Shown here one piece after another: positions 33,856 to 48,177 of a stretch of 64,000 nt of DNA. Positions within the stretch are counted from its first letter, which is position 1. Each line of letters starts with the position of its first letter. Source of the DNA: Luteibacter anthropi (GTDB lineage: Bacteria > Pseudomonadota > Gammaproteobacteria > Xanthomonadales > Rhodanobacteraceae); assembly GCF_011759365.1 (NCBI RefSeq), contig NZ_JAARLZ010000002.1, forward strand, positions 496,001 to 560,000. Reading direction: 5' to 3'. Position numbers and translations under genes: made by a program. The notes under the pieces are model-generated. The model did not search any database. It saw only the letters and a list, made by a program, of their open reading frames with translations, and was not told the origin of the DNA.

Positions 33856-34221
33856 ATGCTGTTCGCGCTAGCCCTGGCCCTCGCCGCCGACCATGGATTC
33901 GACCAGCGCGTGCACACCGCGAAAGCCCTGGAGACCAGGCCCGAAGGCAAAGCCTGGCAGGGCGCCCTGTGGGACCACATAGGTAATCCGGCCACCGACG
34001 CCCTGCGCAGCTGCATCCTGAGCAATGCACCGGCAGACAAGCGCCCCTTCACGCTCGTGGCCACCGTGGGCGCGGATGGCCGCAGCAGCGAGGTGGCCGT
34101 GAGCCCACAGACACCGGTAGCCGGCTGCTTCGCCGGCCAGTTCGCCACCTGGACCCTGCCGGTGCCCCCGAAGGCACCGGCACCCTATCCCATCGAGATC
34201 GACGTCACGATGGACAAGTAA
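33856..34221 (+). CDS. Hypothetical secreted protein
   Basis: A 121-residue protein starting MLFALALALAAD, a short signal-like sequence. The mature part contains two Cys (LRSCILSN, VAGCFAGQF) and a strand pattern TLVATVGADGRSSEVAV resembling the C-terminal strand layout of TonB-like domains, but this is weak. GGAG lies about 8 bases before the ATG at 33856; an in-frame ATG at 33811 would put 15 residues before the hydrophobic run and is less likely. It converges with the aldo/keto reductase, 6 bp apart. Confidence 0.65.
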   Translation: MLFALALALAADHGFDQRVHTAKALETRPEGKAWQGALWDHIGNPATDALRSCILSNAPADKRPFTLVATVGADGRSSEVAVSPQTPVAGCFAGQFATWTLPVPPKAPAPYPIEIDVTMDK

Positions 34222-34227
34222 GCCCGG

Positions 34228-35058
34228 TCAGCTGAGTTCGTCGGGATGCGGGCCCATGCGCTTGCCCGCATCGAGCTTCGCGATGGCGGCCATGTCCTCG
34301 TCGGACAGCTGGAAACCGAACACATCGATATTGGAGCGGATGCGCTCCGGCGTGGCCGACTTCGGGATCACCATGTGACCCAGCTGCACATGCCAGCGCA
34401 GCACCACCTGGGCAGGCGACTTGTCGTGCTTCTTCGCCAGTGCCACCAGCGTGTCGTTCTTCAGCAGATCACCGCCCTGCCCCAGCGGGCTCCAGGCTTC
34501 GGTGATCACCTTGTGCTTGCGGTTGGCTGCGACGACATCGTTCTGCGCAAAATCCGGATGCACCTCGATCTGGTTCACCACGGGCGTGACGCCGGTTTCG
34601 CGGATGATGCGTTCGAGATGACCGGGCTGGAAGTTGGACACGCCGATGGAACGGATACGCCCTTCCTCGCGCAGGCGGATGAAGGCTTTCCAGGTATCCA
34701 CGTAACGATCATGCTTCGGCACGGGCCAGTGGATGAGATACATGTCGAGATAATCGACGCCGAGCTTTTTCACGCTGACATCGAACGCGCGCAGGGTCGA
34801 GTCGAAACCCTGTTCGCTGTTCCACAATTTGGTGGTGAGGAAGATATCGCTGCGTGCCACGCCAGCGCGCTCGATGCCCTGGCGCACGCCTTCTTCATTT
34901 TTGTAGATGGCCGCGGTGTCGAGCGAGCGATAGCCTGATTTCAGCGCCGTATCGACGGCCCTGGCCGTTTCGTCATTCGGAATCTGGAAGACACCGAACC
35001 CAAGCTGCGGCGCCTTGTGGCCGTCATTGAGGTCGAGAAGCGGTACGGCATGCGTCAT
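34228..35058 (-). CDS. Aldo/keto reductase (2,5-diketo-gluconate reductase-like)
   Basis: A 276-residue AKR of the AKR5/DkgA type. The catalytic tetrad is visible: Asp and Tyr in SLDTAAIYKNEEG, Lys in LTTKLWN and His in YLIHWPVP. NADPH-binding elements IPKSATPERIRSN occur near the C-terminus. It reduces aldehydes or ketones with NADPH in the cytoplasm; the natural substrate is not predictable. AAGGAG seven bases before the ATG at 35058 fixes the start. Upstream lies the 114-bp tandem repeat array. Confidence 0.93.
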   Translation of the reverse strand: MTHAVPLLDLNDGHKAPQLGFGVFQIPNDETARAVDTALKSGYRSLDTAAIYKNEEGVRQGIERAGVARSDIFLTTKLWNSEQGFDSTLRAFDVSVKKLGVDYLDMYLIHWPVPKHDRYVDTWKAFIRLREEGRIRSIGVSNFQPGHLERIIRETGVTPVVNQIEVHPDFAQNDVVAANRKHKVITEAWSPLGQGGDLLKNDTLVALAKKHDKSPAQVVLRWHVQLGHMVIPKSATPERIRSNIDVFGFQLSDEDMAAIAKLDAGKRMGPHPDELS

Positions 35059-35127
35059 GCCAGGTCTCCTTCGTTGTATGCCATCCATCATCATGAAGCA
35101 CCCCCCGCATGCAGACCGTGACGGTTA

Positions 35128-35670
35128 TGTAGGAGCGTGCTTGCGCGCGACCGGTGGAACGGGAGCGATGATGGGCCGCGCCATGAACGGTCGCGCGCAG
35201 GCGCGCTCCTACAACCTATTCGCACCACGACCCCGCATCCCTGTAGGAGCGTGCTTGCGCGCGACCGGCGAAACGGGAGCGATGATGGGCCGCGCCATGA
35301 ATGGTCGCGCGCAGGCGCGCTCCTACAACGCATTCGCACCACGACCCCGCATCCCTGTAGGAGCGTGCTTGCGCGCGACCGGCGAAACGGGAGCGATGAT
35401 GGGCCGCGCCATGAACGGTCGCGCGCAGGCGCGCTCCTACAACGTATTCGCACCACGACCCCGCATCCCTGTAGGAGCGTGCTTGCGCGCGACCGGTGGA
35501 ACGGGAACGGTGATGGGCCGCGCCATGAACGGTCGCGCGCAGGCGCGCTCCTACAACATATTCGCACCACGACCCCGCATCCCTGTAGGAGCGTGCTTGC
35601 GCGCGACCGGTGGAACGGGAGCGATGATGGGCCGCGCCATGAATGGTCGCGCGCAGGCGCGCTCCTACAA
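35128..35670. repeat. Tandem array: five 114-bp units, each a REP-like inverted pair
   Basis: Units begin at 35128, 35242, 35356, 35470 and 35584, an exact 114-bp period. Each has a forward arm (TGTAGGAGCGTGCTTG...GACCGG), a spacer with GATGATGGGCCGCGCC, an inverted arm (GGTCGCGCGCAGGCGC...CTACAA) and a linker TATTCGCACCACGACCCCGC. Units differ at a few bases only. The period is a multiple of three, so several reading frames stay open throughout; these are artefacts. With the next entry, it fills the 854-bp gap between 35059 and 35912. Confidence 0.92.
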
Positions 35671-35878
35671 CACGCCGCGATCACGATGGGCAGAGGAGGC
35701 CTCTGTCGCCTCTGCAACGCCACGTATGGGTGCCGATGCGAGGCTGATAGGCGAGCCCTTCCTACGGAGCGACGCACCACATGGGCTGGGTTCCTACGGA
35801 GCGCAACATCGCCGAGGCGATTGGCTCCCACACCTTCGGTAGGGAAGCCCCTTTCAGCTGGCGACGCAGCGTTTCAGA

Positions 35879-35906
35879 CGGTCGCGCGCGAGGCGCGCTC
35901 CTACAG
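35879..35906. repeat. Single REP-like arm next to ispG
   Basis: CGGTCGCGCGCGAGG to CTCCTACAGG, just past the ispG stop. Bases 35671-35878 between this arm and the array hold no supported gene; they contain a CCTACGGAGCG motif twice (about 35760 and 35792). Confidence 0.75.
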
Positions 35907-35912
35907 GGGTTT

Positions 35913-37172
35913 TTAGTCTTGGCGGGTGGCGTAGTGGGTTTCTACGTAGTTGTCGAGGATGGCGACGAATTCGTCGGCGATGTTGTCGCCGCGCAGGGTC
36001 AGGGACTTTTCGCCGTCGATGAACACCGGTGCCGAAGGGGCTTCGCCGTTGCCCGGCAGCGAGATGCCGATGTTCGCGTGCTTGGATTCGCCCGGACCAT
36101 TCACCACGCAGCCCATGACAGCCAGGGTGAGGTTCTCCACGCCGTCGTATTTCACGCGCCATTCCGGCATGCGCTCGCGTACATGGCCCTGCACCGTCTT
36201 CGCCAGCTCCTGGAAGAACTCGCTGGTGGTACGGCCGCAACCCGGGCAGGCCGTGACCAGCGGCGTGAACGCGCGCAGGCCCATCGTCTGCAACAGCTCC
36301 TGCGCGACGATGACCTCTCCCGTGCGCGACTGGCCCGGTTCCGGCGTGAGCGAAATGCGGATGGTGTCGCCGATGCCCTCCTGCAGCAGCACGGCCAGCG
36401 CGGCGCTGGACGCCGTGATGCCCTTGGAACCCATGCCGGCCTCGGTAAGGCCCAGGTGCAACGCGTAGTCGCCACGCCGGGCGAGATCGCGATACACCGC
36501 GATGAGCTCCTGCACGCCCGATACCTTGCACGACAGGATGATGCGGTCGCGCGGCAGGCCGAGATCCTCGGCGCGCGCCGCGGAATCCAGCGCGGAACGG
36601 ATCAGGGCCTCACGGGCCACGTGACCGGCATCCCACGGATTCGCACGCTGCGAGTTCTCGTCCATCAGCGCCGCAACCATCGACTGGTCGAGCGAACCCC
36701 AGTTGGCGCCGATGCGCACGGGCTTGCCGTAGCGGATCGCCATCTCGATGATCGAGGCGAACTGGGCATCCTTCTTCTTGCCGAAGCCCACGTTGCCGGG
36801 ATTGATGCGGTACTTCGCCAGCGCCTCGGCGCAGGCCGGCTCGCCTTCGAGCAGCTGGTGGCCGTTGTAGTGGAAGTCGCCGATGAGGGGCACCGAGACG
36901 CCCATCATGTCCAGTCGCTCGCGAATACGCGGCACCGCGGCGGCGGCGGCCGGCGTGTTCACGGTGATGCGCACCAGCTCCGAACCGGCACGGGCCAGCT
37001 CGGCCACCTGCTTCGCGGTGGATACCGGGTCTTCGGTATCCGTATTGGTCATCGACTGGACGACGACGGGCGCGCCGCCACCGACCTTCACGCGGTCGAT
37101 TTCGACACCGGTGCTGGGGCGGCGGGCGCCGGCTTCCGCGGGACGCGGGCGGCTGGAAAGGTCTTCGGTCAT
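35913..37172 (-). CDS. ispG: 4-hydroxy-3-methylbut-2-enyl diphosphate synthase
   Basis: A 419-residue IspG/GcpE. It catalyses the penultimate step of the MEP isoprenoid pathway, reductively opening methylerythritol cyclodiphosphate. The N-terminal TIM-barrel signature [12 protein letters not shown] is clear. The [4Fe-4S] ligands lie in [14 protein letters not shown] and [17 protein letters not shown] near the C-terminus. The start at 37172 is preferred over the ATG at 37181, because a TAAAAT -10 box overlaps the latter and would start transcription at the former. The gene is monocistronic here, with REP arms downstream. Confidence 0.95.
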   Translation of the reverse strand: MTEDLSSRPRPAEAGARRPSTGVEIDRVKVGGGAPVVVQSMTNTDTEDPVSTAKQVAELARAGSELVRITVNTPAAAAAVPRIRERLDMMGVSVPLIGDFHYNGHQLLEGEPACAEALAKYRINPGNVGFGKKKDAQFASIIEMAIRYGKPVRIGANWGSLDQSMVAALMDENSQRANPWDAGHVAREALIRSALDSAARAEDLGLPRDRIILSCKVSGVQELIAVYRDLARRGDYALHLGLTEAGMGSKGITASSAALAVLLQEGIGDTIRISLTPEPGQSRTGEVIVAQELLQTMGLRAFTPLVTACPGCGRTTSEFFQELAKTVQGHVRERMPEWRVKYDGVENLTLAVMGCVVNGPGESKHANIGISLPGNGEAPSAPVFIDGEKSLTLRGDNIADEFVAILDNYVETHYATRQD

Positions 37173-37179
37173 GTCCGGC

Positions 37180-37185
37180 ATTTTA
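37180..37185 (-). promoter_or_regulatory. Candidate -10 box TAAAAT before ispG
   Basis: TAAAAT on the minus strand ends eight positions before the first base of the ATG at 37172, so the transcript would be leaderless or nearly so. No Shine-Dalgarno sequence precedes either ATG. Confidence 0.4.
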
Positions 37186-37226
37186 GCGCATCGGAATGAC
37201 CGGCCGGCGACTCAGCAGGGCGCGGA

Positions 37227-37613
37227 TCACGCCCTTTCGTACAGTTCCAGCGGCAGGTCGTCCGGGTCGGCGAAGAAGGTGAACCGCTGCCCGGTGTACT
37301 CATCCACCCGGATCGGTTCACAAACCACCCCATGGACGGCCAGCGTGGCCACGGCGGCGTCGATATCGTCTACGGCGAAGGCCAAGTGGCGCAGGCCCTG
37401 GGCCTCCGGTCGGGACACCCGCGCCGGGGGCGACGGAAACGAGAACAGCTCAACCTGCACGCCCGGACTCACCTCCAGGTCGAGTTTCCAGGAGTCGCGG
37501 GCCTCGCGATACACCTCGTGGACGACCTTCAGGCCCAGGGTTTCGGTATAGAACGCCTTCGACCGCGTGTAGTCGGAGCAGATGATGGCGACATGATGGA
37601 TGGCGCGGAGCAT
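37227..37613 (-). CDS. VOC/glyoxalase-family protein (YaeR-like)
   Basis: A 128-residue VOC-superfamily protein. It begins MLRAIHHVAIICSDYTRSK, has the metal-site pattern (His in IHHVAI, Glu in VELFSFP, His in LRHLAFAV, Glu in LELYERA) and matches the lactoylglutathione-lyase-like YaeR group. Metal ligands look complete, but substrate specificity of this group is not established. It starts 2 bp after the epmA stop, so it is probably the third gene of a ligA-epmA-VOC transcript. Confidence 0.9.
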   Translation of the reverse strand: MLRAIHHVAIICSDYTRSKAFYTETLGLKVVHEVYREARDSWKLDLEVSPGVQVELFSFPSPPARVSRPEAQGLRHLAFAVDDIDAAVATLAVHGVVCEPIRVDEYTGQRFTFFADPDDLPLELYERA

Positions 37614-37615
37614 GG

Positions 37616-42528
<4,913 letters not shown>

Positions 42529-42591
42529 CCCGCTTCACGGGTTACTCTCGGAACCGGCGCACTTCCTGCGCCGCTGTTCCGGGACACCTCC

Positions 42592-43779
42592 ATGCACGAC
42601 TCCGCGGGCATCCTGCTCACGCTTTTCATCATCTTCGTCGCCGCACAGATCGGCGGCGAAATCGCCCAGCGCCTGCGCCTGCCCTCGGTCGTGGGCGAAA
42701 TCGCCGCCGGCTGCGTCGTCGGTCCCTCGGCGCTGGGCTGGGTATCGCTACCCGATATCGCCACTGGCACGCCGCTCGACGTGCTGGCCGAAATCGGCGT
42801 GATCCTCCTACTTTTCTCAGTCGGCCTGGAAACACGGCTCGACGATCTCAAGCGCGTGGGCACCAGTGCCTTCCTCGTCGGCGTCCTCGGCGTGCTGCTG
42901 CCCTTCGGCCTCGGCGCCCTCTGGGCGCATGGCTCGGGTTTCGACTGGATCCGCTCGATGTTCGTGGCGGCCGCCTTCGTCGCCACCTCGGCAGGTATCA
43001 CGGCGCGCGTGCTCCAGGAACTGGGGGTGCTGCAACGCCAGGAAGCCCGCATCATCCTCGGCGCGGCCGTGATCGACGACATCCTCGCCATGCTGCTGCT
43101 GGGCGTGGTCTCGTCGCTCCAGGGCGGCGGTTCGGTCGACGTGGGCAGCCTCGCCGGCACCCTGCTTGGCGCCGTGGGCTTTGTCGCGGTGATCGGCTGG
43201 GGCGGCACGCGCGTGATGCGGCGCGGCTCGGGCTGGCTCGATAAACCCAGCAGCCCGATGTCGGCGCTGGGCATCGTGCTTGCGCTGTGCCTGGGCCTGG
43301 CCTACCTGTCCATGAAGTTCCACCTGGCCGCGATCATCGGCGCCTTCCTTGCAGGCATGATCGCCTCGGAAACCCGCCAGCGGCACCAGCTGGAAGAACA
43401 GACCGCACCCTTGCTGGCCTTCCTCACGCCGTTCTTCTTCGTCGTCACCGGCGCCAAGGTCAATCTTGCCGAGCTGGCCAACGCCAGTGCGCTGGGCATG
43501 CTCGCGGTGGTTACGCTGATTGCCGTGGTGTCGAAGCTGGCCGGTGGCTTTCTCGGCGCCATGCGCCTCGGAAGGCGCGGCGCCACCATCGTGGGTTTCG
43601 GCATGGTGCCGCGTGGCGAGGTAGGCGTGGTGATCGCCAGCCTCGGGCTGGCAGCCGGCGTGTTCGACGAGAAGATCTACGCCGTGATCGTGGCAATGTC
43701 GTTGCTCACCGCCATGATCACGCCGCCTGTGCTCGCCCTGTTGCTCAAGGAGCGGAACGCAGGTTCTGGTACGCCGTAA
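42592..43779 (+). CDS. Cation:proton antiporter, CPA2 (KefB-like) family
   Basis: A 395-residue protein of 11-13 helices matching the CPA2 Na+/H+ exchanger domain: GGEIAQRLRLPSVVGEIAAG, LLLFSVGLETRL, and the ion-site acidic pair in GAAVIDDILAMLLLG. It lacks the C-terminal TrkA-N nucleotide-binding domain of KefB/KefC, so it is a short form with no visible gating domain. The last 35 bp overlap the photolyase gene tail to tail. Substrate (Na+ or K+) is not predictable. Confidence 0.9.
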   Translation: MHDSAGILLTLFIIFVAAQIGGEIAQRLRLPSVVGEIAAGCVVGPSALGWVSLPDIATGTPLDVLAEIGVILLLFSVGLETRLDDLKRVGTSAFLVGVLGVLLPFGLGALWAHGSGFDWIRSMFVAAAFVATSAGITARVLQELGVLQRQEARIILGAAVIDDILAMLLLGVVSSLQGGGSVDVGSLAGTLLGAVGFVAVIGWGGTRVMRRGSGWLDKPSSPMSALGIVLALCLGLAYLSMKFHLAAIIGAFLAGMIASETRQRHQLEEQTAPLLAFLTPFFFVVTGAKVNLAELANASALGMLAVVTLIAVVSKLAGGFLGAMRLGRRGATIVGFGMVPRGEVGVVIASLGLAAGVFDEKIYAVIVAMSLLTAMITPPVLALLLKERNAGSGTP

Positions 43780-45157
43780 GCGCGGCCTCGCGCGTTTCCT
43801 TCAGGTCTACCAGCGGCGCCGGGTAGCCGCAGCGCTTCAGGAATGCCTCGTCTTCCCACGGTGCGTGGACGAGGCGGCCCGGCGCCTTCGCCAGTTCGGG
43901 CACCCAGCGGCGGATGTAGCTGCCGTCGGGGTCGAATTTCTCCGACTGGGTCACCGGGTTGAAGATGCGGAAATACGGCGCGGCATCCGCGCCACTGCCC
44001 GCCACCCACTGCCAGCCCATCGCGTTGTTCGCGAGGTTCGCATCCACCAGCGTGTCCCAGAACCACTTCTCGCCCAGCAGCCAGTGCTGGCGGAGGTTCT
44101 TGGTAAGCAGGCTCGCCACGAGCATGCGCACGCGGTTATGCATCCAGCCGGTCGCCCATAGCTCGCGCATGCCGGCATCCACGATAGGGATGCCGGTGAG
44201 GCCGCGTTTCCAGCGACGCAGCGCATGGGCGTCGCGCTTTGCCCAGCGGAAGCCGTTGAAGCGCGGGTTGAAGTTTTCGGTAGGCGTTTTCGGAAAGTGA
44301 TAGAGCAGATGGTGGGCGAATTCACGCCAGCCCAGCTGGCGCAGATAGGGCTCGATGTCGGCACCGTTGCGACGTCGGGCCAGTCGCTCGCGCAGCCCTG
44401 AGGCGATCTGGCGCGGCGTGATCTCACCCCAGTGCAGGTGTGGCGACAGGCGCGAGGTGCCATGGCGTGCCGGCAGGTCGCGCCCTTCCGGGTAGTGGCC
44501 TACCGCGTCGTCGGCGAACAGGTCCAGCATGTCGGCGGCGCCCTGCTCGCCCGGAGTCCATTCGGCAAAACCGCCGGCCCAATCCAGTTCGGGAAGCAGG
44601 CCGAAATCGTCCAGCGATGCCGAGCGAGGCAGGCTGGCGAGCCGCAGGGGCGAAGGCACCGGCATGGGGTCACTGCTGTCGATGCGCGGCCGCAGGTTGC
44701 GCCAGAACGGCGTAAACACCTTGTACGGTTCGTCCTGTTTTGTCGCCAGTTCCCAGGGTTCGCACCAGAGGGAGCCGTTGAGGACATGGACCTCGATGCC
44801 GTCGTCTTCGAGCGCCTTGATGACCGCCGCATCGCGACGCAGCGACAGGGGCTCGTAAAGACGATGGAAGTAGACCGCCGAGGCGCCGCTGGCTTCGATG
44901 GCGGCGCGCAGTGCTTCGAGGCTGGGGCCGTACAGCAGCTGCAAGGCGCCATGATGGCGATGCAGGGAGGCATCCAGCGACGTCAGCGAGTGGTGCTGCC
45001 ACCAGCGGCTGGCCGCCCCGGGTGCCCAGGCACCGTCCTCGTCGGGAGCGTGGATGTAAATCGGCAGGATGCGCTCGTGTGCCGCCATGGCGGCGGCGAG
45101 CGCGGGGTGGTCGGCAAGGCGGAGGTCGCGACGGAACCAGACGATGGCAGTGCTCAT
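43745..45157 (-). CDS. phrB: Deoxyribodipyrimidine photolyase
   Basis: A 470-residue class I CPD photolyase. The N-terminal antenna-binding domain begins AIVWFRRDLRLADHPAL; the C-terminal FAD domain has LGWREFAHHLLYHFP, TGWMHNRVRMLVASLLTK and WDTLVDANLANNAMGWQW. These match the FAD- and DNA-binding face. It repairs UV-induced cyclobutane pyrimidine dimers using blue light. The start at 45157 (MSTAIVWF) agrees with the family. A GATACT -10-like box sits six bases before it. Its 3' end overlaps the antiporter gene by 35 bp. Confidence 0.95.
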   Translation of the reverse strand: MSTAIVWFRRDLRLADHPALAAAMAAHERILPIYIHAPDEDGAWAPGAASRWWQHHSLTSLDASLHRHHGALQLLYGPSLEALRAAIEASGASAVYFHRLYEPLSLRRDAAVIKALEDDGIEVHVLNGSLWCEPWELATKQDEPYKVFTPFWRNLRPRIDSSDPMPVPSPLRLASLPRSASLDDFGLLPELDWAGGFAEWTPGEQGAADMLDLFADDAVGHYPEGRDLPARHGTSRLSPHLHWGEITPRQIASGLRERLARRRNGADIEPYLRQLGWREFAHHLLYHFPKTPTENFNPRFNGFRWAKRDAHALRRWKRGLTGIPIVDAGMRELWATGWMHNRVRMLVASLLTKNLRQHWLLGEKWFWDTLVDANLANNAMGWQWVAGSGADAAPYFRIFNPVTQSEKFDPDGSYIRRWVPELAKAPGRLVHAPWEDEAFLKRCGYPAPLVDLKETREAALTAYQNLRSAP

Positions 45158-45282
45158 CGGCGTAGTATCCACGGTGTCCGTGCGGGAAGTGAGAATTTTG
45201 CTCGCTTTCGGTTCAGTCTCCATGGTTAGACTTGGGGGCGTACACGGCAGATCCCCAGACCGTGAGATAAGGAGACATCCCG

Positions 45283-45732
45283 ATGAACCTCAAGACCGTC
45301 CTAGGCTTCCCCATGGCCGCCCTTCTCGCCACGGCGATCGCCGCTCCCGCGTCGGCTGCAACGCTCACCCGTCCCGATGGCATCTACGTGCGCTGTGACC
45401 AGTGCGGCGTCGTGCAGAGCATCGACCACAATATCACCCAGGGCCGTGACCACGGCACGGCCGGTGCCGTCATCGGCGCCATTGCCGGCGGCGTGCTCGG
45501 CAACCAGGTCGGCAAGGGCAAGGGTCGTCTCCTGGCTACCGCCGGCGGCGCGGTAGGCGGCGGCTTCGCCGGCAATGCCATCGGCACCGGTGGTGGCAGC
45601 GAGAGCTACACCCTGCGCCTGAAGATGGGCACCGGCGGTTACACCAACGTGCAGGTCAAGGATGCCTCGGCGATTCGCAATGGCGACATCGTTGTCGTGG
45701 ACGAACAGGGCAACGTCAGCCGCGTGCAGTAA
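45283..45732 (+). CDS. Glycine-zipper 2TM-domain protein
   Basis: A 149-residue exported protein with signal peptide (ending PASAA). A CDQCG motif follows, then a glycine zipper with AGAVIGAIAGGVLGNQVGKG and AGGAVGGGFAGNAIGTGGG, as in SlyB/Rick_17kDa-like surface proteins. The C-terminal region YTLRLKMGTGGYTNVQV is a short beta domain. It probably resides in the outer membrane or periplasm. There is no lipobox, unlike SlyB. TAAGGAG upstream sets the ATG at 45283. A strong terminator follows. Confidence 0.85.
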   Translation: MNLKTVLGFPMAALLATAIAAPASAATLTRPDGIYVRCDQCGVVQSIDHNITQGRDHGTAGAVIGAIAGGVLGNQVGKGKGRLLATAGGAVGGGFAGNAIGTGGGSESYTLRLKMGTGGYTNVQVKDASAIRNGDIVVVDEQGNVSRVQ

Positions 45733-45755
45733 GCCGCAGTTAATGGTGCTGAAAG

Positions 45756-45783
45756 AAAAACGCCCCCCCTCGGGGGCGTTTTT
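45756..45783 (+). terminator. Rho-independent terminator
   Basis: ACGCCCCC (45760-45767), loop CCTC and GGGGGCGT (45772-45779) form an 8-bp GC-rich stem followed by a T run; flanking A and T runs extend pairing and allow bidirectional use. It lies 24 bp past the glycine-zipper stop. Confidence 0.92.
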
Positions 45784-45798
45784 CGTTGGCCCGTCCCC

Positions 45799-45910
45799 TG
45801 TAGGAGCGCGCCTTGCGCGCGACCGGTACGAAGCGGAAACGATTCGCCCTGGACCGGTCGCGCGCGAGGCGCGCTCCTACAGGGGCATTGTCGAGGCGCG
45901 CTTCTACAGG
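45799..45910. repeat. REP-like inverted pair plus a partial arm
   Basis: A forward arm at 45799-45826 (TGTAGGAGCGCGCCTTG...), an inverted arm at 45854-45881 and a partial inverted arm GAGGCGCGCTTCTACAGG at 45893-45910. The partial arm contains the TAG stop codon (45904-45906) of the LysR gene. Confidence 0.85.
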
Positions 45911-46815
45911 TGGGCCAGGCTGATGACGAAGTCCAGGAGGGCGCGGGTCTTGGCCGGTACGTGGTGGCGGGAGGGGTAGTAGGCGTAGAGGGGGAAGCGG
46001 TGGTCTGACCAGTCGGGAAACAGGTTGATCAGGCGTTTTGCCGCAAGATCGTCCCCGATGCCCAGTTCGAAGAGCTGGCCGATGCCCAGGCCGGCCAGGC
46101 AGGTGCTGTGCAGCGTGCCCGGATCGTTCAGGGTGAGCATGCCGTGCGGCCGGACTGTCATCTTCCGGCGCCCGTGCTGGAACTCCCACGGAAACGGACG
46201 ACCCGTCACCGGCTCCCTGAACTGGATGCAGCGGTGGTGCTCCTGTTCGAGGTCGTGCGGGTCTTTCGGGTGACCGAAACGCTTCAGGTAGGCAGGCGAC
46301 GCCACCGCCAGCACATGCGTATCGAACAGCTTGCGTGCCACCAGTGACGAGGGCTGTGGATGGCCGAAGCGAATCGCCAGGTCGAAACCATCCGCGACCA
46401 GGTCGCCCAGTTCGTCCTTGCTGCGCAGTTCGATTTCCAGTTCGGGATGGGTGTCCATGAAGCTGCCGAGCTTCGGCCCCAGCACGAGCTGCGCGAACAA
46501 GGGATCGACATTGACCCGTAAGCGCCCGCGCACCTTGCGCGCGTCCCCCGCTGCATTGCCCGTGGCTTCCGCCAGCGCGGCAATCAGCGGCATCACCTGC
46601 TCGTAGAACCGCCGCCCCTCGTCCGTGAGACGGACCGAGCGCGTCGTACGCTCGAACACGCGGATGCCGATACGCGACTCCAGCCGCGCAATGGCCTTGC
46701 TGACGCCCGAAGGCGACATGTCCAGGACCTCCGAGGCGCCGCCGAAGCTGCCCGTGTCCACCACGGCGGACATGACGTCCACGCCCTCCAGCAACTGGGT
46801 GCTCAGCTCTCGCAT
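45904..46815 (-). CDS. LysR-family transcriptional regulator
   Basis: A 303-residue LysR protein with helix-turn-helix SFGGASEVLDMSPSGVSKAIARLE in residues about 20-50 and an effector domain with GRLRVNVDPLFAQLVLGPKL. It is divergent from the MFS gene at 46958 with a 142-bp spacer, so it likely controls that exporter. The ATG at 46815 is chosen over 46839 as more natural for LysR proteins; no strong ribosome-binding site is present. Its TAG stop lies within a partial REP-like arm, so its C-terminal residues (SLAHL) end at the repeat. Confidence 0.9.
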   Translation of the reverse strand: MRELSTQLLEGVDVMSAVVDTGSFGGASEVLDMSPSGVSKAIARLESRIGIRVFERTTRSVRLTDEGRRFYEQVMPLIAALAEATGNAAGDARKVRGRLRVNVDPLFAQLVLGPKLGSFMDTHPELEIELRSKDELGDLVADGFDLAIRFGHPQPSSLVARKLFDTHVLAVASPAYLKRFGHPKDPHDLEQEHHRCIQFREPVTGRPFPWEFQHGRRKMTVRPHGMLTLNDPGTLHSTCLAGLGIGQLFELGIGDDLAAKRLINLFPDWSDHRFPLYAYYPSRHHVPAKTRALLDFVISLAHL

Positions 46816-46957
46816 TGGTGACTCACAGGCATCAATCAAGTTCCTTTCATGCTATCGCAAGTCGGTGCCCTGCGACGCACCATTTCCCTGCACCGCGACA
46901 CGCGAACCGCCCGCCGGGCGGCCGTGCACCTGCTCGCGATTTTCCTTGTCTACCGCT

Positions 46958-48175
46958 ATGGATCTCCCCATGGATTTCACCGCCACCGCGCCGGATGCGT
47001 CGACATCCCGGCCTGATCTTTCCACGTTGCGCAGCGTTGCCGCGATCCTCGCCCTCACACTGGGCTGCTTCTGCTTCGTCAGCACCGAGCTCATGCCGGT
47101 CAGCGTCTTGCCTGCGATGGCCGAAGGCCTGCATGTATCACTGGGCGAAGCGGGTTACCTAGTGAGCTGCTTTTCCTTTGTGGTGGCACTGACCGCCACG
47201 CCCCTGACCGGCCTGCTCGGCAACATCCATCGCAAGGCCTTGATGACCAGCCTGCTGGCAATTTGCTGCCTCGGCAACCTCGTCACCTATCTCGCCCCGG
47301 GTTACGGCGTCGTCTTGCTGGGCCGCGTGCTCGTGGCCGCTGCCATCGGCGTGTTCTGGTCCACGGCGGTGGTCACGGCCGTGCATCTGGTGTCGCCGAA
47401 ACATGCGATACGTGCCACATCCACGGTCTTCGGTGGCGTGTCGCTGGCAACGGTGCTGGGCATTCCTGCCGGCACGCTCATCGGCCAGCATGACGGATGG
47501 CGAGCCGTGTTCGCCGCGCTTTGCATGCTGAGCCTGGGTGTGTTCGTTGCACTGGCGTGGTCGGTGCCGGCCGTGCGCCTGCCGCAGGCGCCGATCCGCG
47601 GTGCGCTGCGCTCTATTTTCCGACACCGCCCGCTGCTGGCGATCTTCGCCACGACGGCGCTGATCGTTACCGGTAACTTCCTCGCCTATACGTACATCAC
47701 GCCGTATCTGGAAGAAGTGGCGCACCTGTCGGCGACGCAGGTCAGCCTCATGCTGCTGGTCTACGGCGTGGCCGGCGTGATCCTCAACTTCGCCATCGGC
47801 CCGTTCGCCGCCAGGTCGTTGCGCGCCTGCCTCGTGGTCGTCACGGTGATGATGGCGGTGAGCCTCGCATGGATGAACCTTGCCGCGACGAGCCACGCCA
47901 CGACGATGGCCGTGCTTGCGCTGTGGGGCGCTTCGTATGGCGCACTTCCCGTGCTGTTGCAGACATCCGTGTTCAAGGAAGCCTCCACCATGGAGGGCAC
48001 CGAAAACGCTGCCACCTCCATCAGCGTGGCGGTGTTCAACGCCGCCATCGGCCTGGGCGCGCTGTTGGGCGGCCTGCTCATCAATGCCGTGGGGCCTGGC
48101 GTGATTCCGGGGCTGTCGGCCGTGTTCGTCGTGGCTGCGCTGGTCGTGATCCTCATCGGGCGCCGACGCGCATGA
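46958..48175 (+). CDS. MFS transporter, DHA1 (12-helix) family
   Basis: A 405-residue transporter with 12 predicted helices. Its opening FCFVSTELMPVSVLPAMAEGL and GYLVSCFSFVVALTATPLTGLL is typical of the AraJ/SotB-like sugar or drug efflux subgroup. It is divergent from a LysR regulator. It ends 2 bp before the convergent lpxK stop. An alternative start at 46970 is possible. The substrate is unknown. Confidence 0.88.
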   Translation: MDLPMDFTATAPDASTSRPDLSTLRSVAAILALTLGCFCFVSTELMPVSVLPAMAEGLHVSLGEAGYLVSCFSFVVALTATPLTGLLGNIHRKALMTSLLAICCLGNLVTYLAPGYGVVLLGRVLVAAAIGVFWSTAVVTAVHLVSPKHAIRATSTVFGGVSLATVLGIPAGTLIGQHDGWRAVFAALCMLSLGVFVALAWSVPAVRLPQAPIRGALRSIFRHRPLLAIFATTALIVTGNFLAYTYITPYLEEVAHLSATQVSLMLLVYGVAGVILNFAIGPFAARSLRACLVVVTVMMAVSLAWMNLAATSHATTMAVLALWGASYGALPVLLQTSVFKEASTMEGTENAATSISVAVFNAAIGLGALLGGLLINAVGPGVIPGLSAVFVVAALVVILIGRRRA

Positions 48176-48177
48176 CG

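Noticed and set aside
35015-35916. Several 245-275-codon frames with 38-residue repeats
   Set aside because: They arise because the 114-bp repeat period is a multiple of three; arms are palindromic and shared with non-coding sites elsewhere in the window.
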